A stretch of DNA of 64,000 nucleotides from Burkholderia sp. Ac-20365 (GTDB lineage Bacteria > Pseudomonadota > Gammaproteobacteria > Burkholderiales > Burkholderiaceae), in the NCBI RefSeq assembly GCF_017104715.1, contig NZ_JAAGPI010000001.1:682001-746000 (forward strand). Direction: 5' to 3'. Both the position numbers and the translations under genes were made by a program. The notes under the pieces are model-generated. The model did no database searches and had not been told where the DNA came from. It saw only the letters and a list, made by a program, of their open reading frames with translations. Positions 58,792 to 64,000 of this stretch are shown in pieces; the first letter of the stretch is position 1, and every line of letters starts with the position of its first letter.

Positions 58792-59567
58792 GCGCACTGG
58801 AGATCCGCGGCGTCGGCGTGACTTATGACGGCGCGGATGCGCCCGCGCTCGCGGGCGTCGATCTGCGCATCGACAGCGGGGAATTCGTTGTCGCACTGGG
58901 CGCGTCGGGCTGCGGCAAGACCACCTTGCTCAATTGCATTGCGGGTTTCGTCGATCCGACGCAAGGCGAGGTGCGCCTGAACGACGTGCCGATCGACGGA
59001 CCGGGCGCGGAGCGCGGTGTCGTGTTCCAGAAGCACGCGTTGATGCCGTGGCTCAACGTGATCGACAACGTCGCGTTGGGGCTGCGTTTTCGTGGTGTCG
59101 CGCGTGACGAACGGTACGAGATCGCGCGGCGCACGCTCGCGCTCGTCGGGCTGGAAAAGCATGCGAATGCGAAGGTGTACGCGCTGTCGGGCGGCATGCA
59201 ACAGCGCGTGGGCATCGCCCGCGCATTGGCGAGCGATCCGCAGGTGCTGTTGATGGACGAGCCGATGGGCGCGCTCGATGCGCTCACGCGCGAAACCATT
59301 CAGGAACTCGTGCTCGACGTATGGTCGCGCACGAACAAGACGGTATTCTTCATCACGCACAGCGTCGAAGAGGCGCTCTTTCTGGCGACGCGTCTCGTGC
59401 TGATGACGCCGGGTCCCGGCCGCGTTGCGGAGGTGCACGAACTGCCGTTTGCGCGCGAATATCTGGCTTCGCGCGATGCGCGTGCGGTGAAGTCGTCGGC
59501 GGCGTTTATCGAATGGCGAGAGCGTTTGACGCGACGCCTGCATGAGACGTTGCGGGAGGCAGCCTGA
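58788..59567 (+). CDS. tauB: ABC transporter ATP-binding protein, TauB-like
   Basis: A 259-residue ATPase. Walker A is [12 protein letters not shown], the signature is [15 protein letters not shown], Walker B is [17 protein letters not shown], and the H-loop is [14 protein letters not shown]. It is the nitrate/sulfonate/taurine-type ATPase. The ATG overlaps the tauA stop (ATGA), and its stop overlaps the tauC start (TGATG), so the three genes are tightly coupled. Confidence 0.94.
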   Translation: MSALEIRGVGVTYDGADAPALAGVDLRIDSGEFVVALGASGCGKTTLLNCIAGFVDPTQGEVRLNDVPIDGPGAERGVVFQKHALMPWLNVIDNVALGLRFRGVARDERYEIARRTLALVGLEKHANAKVYALSGGMQQRVGIARALASDPQVLLMDEPMGALDALTRETIQELVLDVWSRTNKTVFFITHSVEEALFLATRLVLMTPGPGRVAEVHELPFAREYLASRDARAVKSSAAFIEWRERLTRRLHETLREAA

Positions 59568-60454
59568 TGAATTCGATCGATTCTGCGCGTGAAGACGCAA
59601 CGGGCCGCTTACGCGCGCTGCGTAGCGCTAACGACGAAGCCGCAGTGCGAAAACCGCGCCGCAAGACGAACCGAGGTATGCCCGGCGAAGGGCCAACGGC
59701 TGCGCTGAGCACGCTATGTGTCGTGAGCCTGCTGCTGCTGTGGTGGGCCGCGTCGCATTTCGGCTGGGTGCCGCCGCTTTTTCTGCCATCGCCGGATGCC
59801 GTCTGGCATGCCTTCACCGATGCATGGAACGGTCGTATTCAAGGCGGCCTGCCGTTGTCGGAACACCTGATGTGGAGCGCGATCCGCGTGTTCGGCGCGT
59901 TTGCGCTCGCCTGCGTGACGGCCGTGCCGATCGGTGTGCTGATGGGCGTGAGCCGTGTCGCGCGCGGTCTGCTCGATCCGCCTATCGAGTTCTATCGTCC
60001 GCTGCCGCCGCTTGCCTATTTGCCACTGGTGGTGATCTGGTTCGGTATCGACGAAACGGCGAAGCTCGTTGTCATCTGGCTCGCGTGCTTCGCGCCGATC
60101 GCGATGGCCGCGCGGGCAGGGGTTCGTAGTGCCACGGTCGAGCAGATCAACGCGGCATGGTCGCTGGGCGCGAACTTCCGGCAGGTCGTGTTGCATGTCG
60201 TGCTGCCCGCTGCGTTGCCGGAGATTCTGACGGGGCTGCGTATTGCGATCGGCTTCGGCTGGACGACGCTCGTCGCCGCCGAAATGGTCGCGGCGACGGC
60301 CGGGCTCGGTCAGATGGTGCTCAACGCATCGAGCTTTTTGCGCACCGATGTCGTCGTGATGGGCATCGTGCTGATCGGCGCGATTGCCTGGTTGTTCGAT
60401 CTCGGCATGCGCGCGCTGGAGCACAGGCTCGTGCCGTGGAAGGGCAAGCAGTAG
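59567..60454 (+). CDS. tauC: ABC transporter permease, TauC-like
   Basis: A 295-residue permease with six membrane helices after an unusually basic 45-residue cytosolic N-terminus. The EAA-type loop is seen in INAAWSLGANFRQVVLHVVLPAALPEIL, and the conserved FYRPLPPLAYLPLVVIWFG segment marks the sulfonate/taurine family. It ends 4 bp before a convergent ureohydrolase gene. Confidence 0.92.
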   Translation: MNSIDSAREDATGRLRALRSANDEAAVRKPRRKTNRGMPGEGPTAALSTLCVVSLLLLWWAASHFGWVPPLFLPSPDAVWHAFTDAWNGRIQGGLPLSEHLMWSAIRVFGAFALACVTAVPIGVLMGVSRVARGLLDPPIEFYRPLPPLAYLPLVVIWFGIDETAKLVVIWLACFAPIAMAARAGVRSATVEQINAAWSLGANFRQVVLHVVLPAALPEILTGLRIAIGFGWTTLVAAEMVAATAGLGQMVLNASSFLRTDVVVMGIVLIGAIAWLFDLGMRALEHRLVPWKGKQ

Positions 60455-60458
60455 TGCG

Positions 60459-61409
60459 CTAACGGTTCACATTGCTCGCACGCTTGGCCAGCAGACACAG
60501 TATTTCGTACATCAGCGTTGCGGCGACGAGCGCGGTGTTGCCCGTCTGATCGTAAGGCGGCGACACTTCGACCACATCGCCGCCGACCCAGTTGAGCCCG
60601 TCGAGACCGCGCAGCAGCGCCTGCGTCTCGCGGGTCGTCAGTCCGCCCACTTCAGGCGTGCCCGTGCCCGGCGTGAACACCGGGTCGAGTCCGTCGACAT
60701 CGAGCGACAGATAAACGGGCGCATCGCCGACAATGCGTCGCGCTTCGGCCGCGATTGCCGCCGGCCCAAGCTCATCGAACTCTTCGATGAACACGACACG
60801 CATGCCGTGATCAAGCGAGTAACGCCAGCCTTCGTCCGAATTCTGCGCGCCGCGAATGCCGATCTGAATGGTGCGCTTCGGGTCGAGCAGGCCCGCTTCG
60901 ACCGCACGTCGAAACGGCGCGCCGTGCGTGAATTTCGAGCCTTTGAACGCATCCCAGGTATCGGTGTGCGCGTCGATATGCACCAGCGCGATCGGCTCGC
61001 GCGGCGCCAGCGCCTGAAAGATCGGATAGGTGATGGAGTGATCGCCGCCTGCCGTCAGCGCGAGCTTGCCCGCGCGGAATACCGGTTCGAAAAAGCGGCG
61101 GATGTCGTCGTGCGCGCGTTCGAGATGGTAGAGGTCGGTGAACGGCACATCGCCGATATCGGCGACGCGGCAGGCGTCGAATGGATTGAAGCGTGTCACG
61201 TGATGAATGCCGCGCATCATCGTCGACATGTTGCGGATTTCTCGCGGACCGAAACGCGCGCCCGGACGCGCGGTGACGCCGCCGTCGAACGGCACGCCTG
61301 CCAGCGCGATGTCGAACGTGTTCAGGTCCGTGCTGAACGGCACGCGCATGAAAGTCGGGATACCCGCGAAGCGCGGTTGCTGCATCTGGGTCAGGTCGGT
61401 GCCCGTCAT
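60459..61409 (-). CDS. speB: ureohydrolase (agmatinase/guanidino-acid hydrolase family)
   Basis: A 316-residue manganese ureohydrolase. Mn ligands are visible in GGDHSITYPIFQAL, ALVHIDAHTDTWD and YLSLDVDGLDPVF. It hydrolyses a guanidino group to urea; possible substrates are agmatine, guanidinobutyrate, guanidinopropionate or guanidine itself. It is the last gene of a minus-strand group with an XRE-cupin regulator, a DUF1989 protein and an amidohydrolase, a context that suggests nitrogen scavenging rather than polyamine synthesis. The symbol marks the family only. Confidence 0.88.
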   Translation of the reverse strand: MTGTDLTQMQQPRFAGIPTFMRVPFSTDLNTFDIALAGVPFDGGVTARPGARFGPREIRNMSTMMRGIHHVTRFNPFDACRVADIGDVPFTDLYHLERAHDDIRRFFEPVFRAGKLALTAGGDHSITYPIFQALAPREPIALVHIDAHTDTWDAFKGSKFTHGAPFRRAVEAGLLDPKRTIQIGIRGAQNSDEGWRYSLDHGMRVVFIEEFDELGPAAIAAEARRIVGDAPVYLSLDVDGLDPVFTPGTGTPEVGGLTTRETQALLRGLDGLNWVGGDVVEVSPPYDQTGNTALVAATLMYEILCLLAKRASNVNR

Positions 61410-61439
61410 GTTCGGCTCCCGTTTGGCGTGTTACGTGTA

Positions 61440-62144
61440 TCAGAAGGTGGGCGGCGTGTTGATCCACAGCACCCGCGTGATGCAGTCGCCGGGGTTGCGG
61501 TAGCTGTGCGGCTCGGTGCTCGGGAAATAGAAGGAATCGCCCGCCTGAAGCCGGTAGCATTCACTGCCGAGCGTCAATTCGAGTTCGCCTTCGAGCACGT
61601 AGCCCAGTTCTTCACCCGCATGGCTGATCTGCTCGTCGCTGCGCGCGAGCGGTTCGAGCACATGGATATCGCCTTGCAGCAGTTGTCCCGGGCCCGGCAC
61701 GACGAGCCGCTCCAGCATGATCGAACTGCCCGTATGGCCACGTCGGCCCGCAGGCTGCTGCGCAGACGGAAAGCGCACGGAAGGCCGTTCGCTCGCGCGC
61801 TGCACAGGCGTGACGTTCGCGACCGGCCCGGACACCAACGCGGCGATGTTCGTGTCCAGTGCGAGCGCGAGCCGGTGCAGGGTCGCGAGCGAGGGTGTCG
61901 CATGACCGCCCTCGACTTTCGACAGCAGGCTCTCCGAGCAGCCCGCCTGTTCCGCCAGCGCCTTGAGCGTGAGTTGCTGCACCATGCGCGCGTGCCGTAG
62001 CCGCGTGCCGAGGCCTTCGGCTGCTGGGCCTTGCGCAGGTTGCGAAGCAGCCGCGCGCGGCGCTGGCGCGGCGCGTCGCGGCGCCGCCGAGGTCGGTTTG
62101 CGGGAAGCGCCGTTGCCGGTCGTGGGGGTTTTTCTTGTGGCCAC
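61440..62144 (-). CDS. XRE-family regulator with C-terminal cupin domain
   Basis: A 234-residue regulator. A basic Ala/Pro-rich leader (1-45) is followed by the HTH (about 50-105: LTLKALAEQAGCSESLLSKV and EGGHATPSLATLHRLALAL) and a cupin sensor domain (about 145-230: HAGEELGYVLEGELELTLG and YRLQAGDSFYFPS). The start is taken as GTG at 62142-62144 (VATRKTPTTGN) because the frame further up is a shadow of the DUF1989 gene; the ribosome binding site is weak. It presumably controls the surrounding nitrogen-catabolism genes. Confidence 0.86.
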   Translation of the reverse strand: MATRKTPTTGNGASRKPTSAAPRRAAPAPRAAASQPAQGPAAEGLGTRLRHARMVQQLTLKALAEQAGCSESLLSKVEGGHATPSLATLHRLALALDTNIAALVSGPVANVTPVQRASERPSVRFPSAQQPAGRRGHTGSSIMLERLVVPGPGQLLQGDIHVLEPLARSDEQISHAGEELGYVLEGELELTLGSECYRLQAGDSFYFPSTEPHSYRNPGDCITRVLWINTPPTF

Positions 62145-62188
62145 GTGTGCGTTCTGTCGATCAGCGTAAAAGTGCGGTTGGGCGAGTC

Positions 62189-62905
62189 TCAGGCGAGAAC
62201 CGTGAACTCGACTTCGACCGGGTTGAGTGCGTTGATGGGAATGATATCCTGCGGGCACGCCGACATCACGACGACACAATCCATCACGGCCTTGATATCC
62301 ACATGATCGCCCGCCTTCGACACGGGTGGCAGCCAGTCGATCGTATAGTCCGGCTTGACGGGAATGTTCATCCACAGATTGAACGGTTGCGGGACCTCAC
62401 GCGTGCGCAGGCCGATCGCCTTGAGCGCCAGCCGCAGATTGTCCGCGCAGTTGTCGTGATAGTTCTCCACACCCAGATTCTTGTAGCGGTACAGGTCGCA
62501 CGCGGCGATCAGCGTGTCGTGCACGCCCGGCGACGTGTCCGCGACCAGTTCGGCAATCGGCCGGCGATGATTCGTCACGAGCGGATCGCCCGGTTGCGGA
62601 ATGATCTTGTCGATAAACGCGCGCGTGTGTTCGAACGAGAGGAACTCGTTCAGGTGCGTGGCATTGAAAATCCACGTATCGCAAACCTGCGTGCCGTGCG
62701 GGTTCGAAATGCGGATGGTTTGCCCGGCCTTGACCCGCACCGCACGGCCGCAGCGTGCGGGCACCGTGTAGGTCTTGCCGGGTTCGGGCGTGCCGTCGGC
62801 GGAAATCGGTTCGTGCAGCGTGGCGTTCTGGCCGAGTTCGTTGCCGTTGTCGTCAGTCGCGTGGGCATGCGTGTGAGTATGCGTGTGTGAGTGAGTCGTG
62901 CTCAT
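62189..62905 (-). CDS. DUF1989 / urea carboxylase-associated family protein
   Basis: A 238-residue protein of the DUF1989 (urea carboxylase-associated) family, with PARCGRAVRVKAGQTIRISN, THLNEFLSFEHTRAFI and the conserved Cys/Asn segment NYHDNCADNLRLAL, plus PQPFNLWMNIPV. Such proteins accompany guanidine/urea carboxylase and amine catabolic genes. The function is not settled. The N-terminus is an alternating His/Thr run (HSHTHTHTHAHA), suggesting metal binding or a metal-storage tag. It is in tandem with the amidohydrolase 12 nt upstream. Confidence 0.85.
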   Translation of the reverse strand: MSTTHSHTHTHTHAHATDDNGNELGQNATLHEPISADGTPEPGKTYTVPARCGRAVRVKAGQTIRISNPHGTQVCDTWIFNATHLNEFLSFEHTRAFIDKIIPQPGDPLVTNHRRPIAELVADTSPGVHDTLIAACDLYRYKNLGVENYHDNCADNLRLALKAIGLRTREVPQPFNLWMNIPVKPDYTIDWLPPVSKAGDHVDIKAVMDCVVVMSACPQDIIPINALNPVEVEFTVLA

Positions 62906-62917
62906 AGTGGTTCCTTG

Positions 62918-64000
62918 TCAGTCGTTACAGAGCGTGGTGAGGGTGTGTGCGAGCGCGCGTGCGCCCAGCACGAGGTGATGGGCATCCGTGGCTTCGGCCG
63001 GGTTGTGGCTGATACCGTCGCGGCTCGGTACGAACAGCATCGCAGTCGGGCAGTGCTGCGCGAGATACATCGCGTCGTGAAAGGCGCCCGACGTGAGGCG
63101 CAGTGCCTGAGCGTCGAGCGCGTGGCAGGCTGCGTCGATATGCGCGAGCACCGTTGCATCGAATTGCACAGGTACGTGCGTGAAAAGCGGCACGATCTGC
63201 GCGCCGTGGCGCCTTGCGCAAGCCGCAACCAGTGCGTCGAACGCGTCTAGCACGTGCGCGTCGGGGTGACGGAAATCGACAGAGAAGGTCACGTCGGATG
63301 GAATCGTGTTGATCGAATTCGGCGTGACGCTCCAGCGTCCGAAGGTGACGCGTGTGTGATCGCCGCCCAGCGACGCGGCCATTTCTTCGATCGATGCACG
63401 CAGCGTGACGGCAAGCGTCATCGCGTCGCGGCGCATTGGCATCGGCGTGGTGCCCGCATGCGCGGCGACGCCTTTGCAATGGAACTCATACCAGCGCACG
63501 CCCTGAATACCGGTGACGACACCGAGCGGCACATCTGCGTTCTCCAGTTGCGGACCTTGCTCGATATGCAGTTCGACGAACGCATGCGCGGGCTTCAGGT
63601 CATCGAGTAACGGCAGTTCCGGAAAGGCTCGCCGATGGTTTTCCAGCGCGGCACGCAGCGTGATGCCTTCAGCGTCGGCAGCATCGCGATAGGCCGCCAT
63701 CCGCGACGGCTCGACATACGCGCTCGAACCCATCGCGCCCGGCGCGAAGCGCGTGCCTTCTTCGTTGGTCCAGATCGCCACTTCGAGCGGACGACGCGTG
63801 CGGATACCGGCATCGTTGAGCGCGGCAATGCATTCGAAGCCGGCAAGCACGCCATAGCAGCCGTCGAGCTTTCCGCCTGACGGTTGCGTGTCGATGTGAC
63901 TGCCCGTTATCACAGGCGGCGCATCGTCGATGCCGGGCCGGCGGATGAACAGGTTCGCGCAGGCGTCCGTGGAGACGGTGCAGCCCAGTGCATGCGCACG
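62918..64000 (-). CDS. M20-family Zn-dependent amidohydrolase (allantoate/carbamoyl-amino-acid type), cut by right edge
   Basis: Metallohydrolase of the AllC/HyuC subfamily. Features are the metal-site block ITGSHIDTQPSGGKLDGCYG, IWTNEEGTRFAPGAMGSSAY and VELHIEQGPQLENA, and the C-terminal VPSRDGISHNPAE. The reading frame is open to base 64000, so the N-terminus is outside the window; a GTG at 63911 is internal. These enzymes remove carbamoyl or ureido groups from allantoate, carbamoyl amino acids or ureidoglycine. Next to DUF1989 and ureohydrolase genes, it fits a ureide/guanidino nitrogen-salvage cluster. Confidence 0.88.
   Translation of the reverse strand, partial: RAHALGCTVSTDACANLFIRRPGIDDAPPVITGSHIDTQPSGGKLDGCYGVLAGFECIAALNDAGIRTRRPLEVAIWTNEEGTRFAPGAMGSSAYVEPSRMAAYRDAADAEGITLRAALENHRRAFPELPLLDDLKPAHAFVELHIEQGPQLENADVPLGVVTGIQGVRWYEFHCKGVAAHAGTTPMPMRRDAMTLAVTLRASIEEMAASLGGDHTRVTFGRWSVTPNSINTIPSDVTFSVDFRHPDAHVLDAFDALVAACARRHGAQIVPLFTHVPVQFDATVLAHIDAACHALDAQALRLTSGAFHDAMYLAQHCPTAMLFVPSRDGISHNPAEATDAHHLVLGARALAHTLTTLCND

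Noticed and set aside
1..64000. Search for mobile-element borders, tRNA attachment sites, integrases and CRISPR arrays around the secretion locus.
   Set aside because: None seen. Codon style and GC look alike inside and outside the locus by eye, so recent island insertion cannot be claimed from this window.

Overview
The window is GC-rich DNA with gene content typical of Burkholderiaceae (Betaproteobacteria). A plant-type Hrp2 type III secretion system (T3SS), many LysR regulators, a BvgS-like hybrid kinase and DUF934/sulfite reductase genes point to Paraburkholderia or Caballeronia. The genus is inferred from gene content, not from a marker gene. No tRNA, rRNA, IS element, integrase or CRISPR array was seen.

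Layout. 1-3347: the end of a hipA-type kinase gene (cut by the left edge) and a sulfite reductase/DUF934 pair. 3517-23212: a complete Hrp2 T3SS locus in two divergent arms. The minus arm is sctU-sctV-hpaP-sctQ-sctR-sctS-hpaA-sctD-hrpD6-like-pilin-like-hpaB-MEKHLA, ending at a hairpin terminator. The plus arm is hrpB1-hrpB2(sctI)-sctJ-sctK-sctL-sctN-sctO-sctT, then the AraC-type activator hrpB/hrpX and the secretin sctC. 23225-25438: an NDH-2-like oxidoreductase, a T1-type RNase-fold lipoprotein that lacks its catalytic residues, and a small lipoprotein. 25570-31719: a T3SS accessory island with a second HrpB1-like protein, a harpin, an HpaH-type transglycosylase plus a small exported partner, a harpin fused to a phage-tail-lysozyme domain, a 609-residue candidate effector or translocator, and an HrpG-like OmpR regulator.

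Regulation of the T3SS can be read from the DNA. Seven promoters, in or beside this locus, carry a PIP/hrpII box (TTCG-N16-TTCG; one has an extra spacer base), and each has a TANNNT or CANNNT -10 hexamer exactly 31 nt downstream. They sit upstream of sctU, hrpB1, sctD, the second hrpB1, the harpin, the hpaH pair and the harpin-lysozyme operon. With hrpG and hrpB/hrpX in the same window, this gives a full HrpG -> HrpB/HrpX -> PIP-box circuit and marks the unknown proteins as T3SS regulon members.

32053-44557: an ECF sigma factor with two tandem paralogous anti-sigma factors and a catalase-like peroxidase; a DUF2322 gene; a degenerate HD-GYP/LuxR protein; a divergent LysR/NmrA-like pair; and a LysR-controlled operon encoding a citryl-CoA lyase-like enzyme, a class III CoA-transferase and an MFS transporter.

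44607-64000: catabolic genes. These are a D-threonate-type operon (kdgT-like permease, four-carbon acid sugar kinase, PdxA2-like dehydrogenase, DeoR regulator); a BvgS-like hybrid kinase with no adjacent response regulator; a YbaK-family deacylase; a LysR gene divergent from an aldolase/HAD pair; a flavin monooxygenase divergent from a taurine/sulfonate-type ABC transporter; and a nitrogen-compound cluster (ureohydrolase, XRE-cupin regulator, DUF1989 protein, M20-type amidohydrolase) that runs off the right edge.
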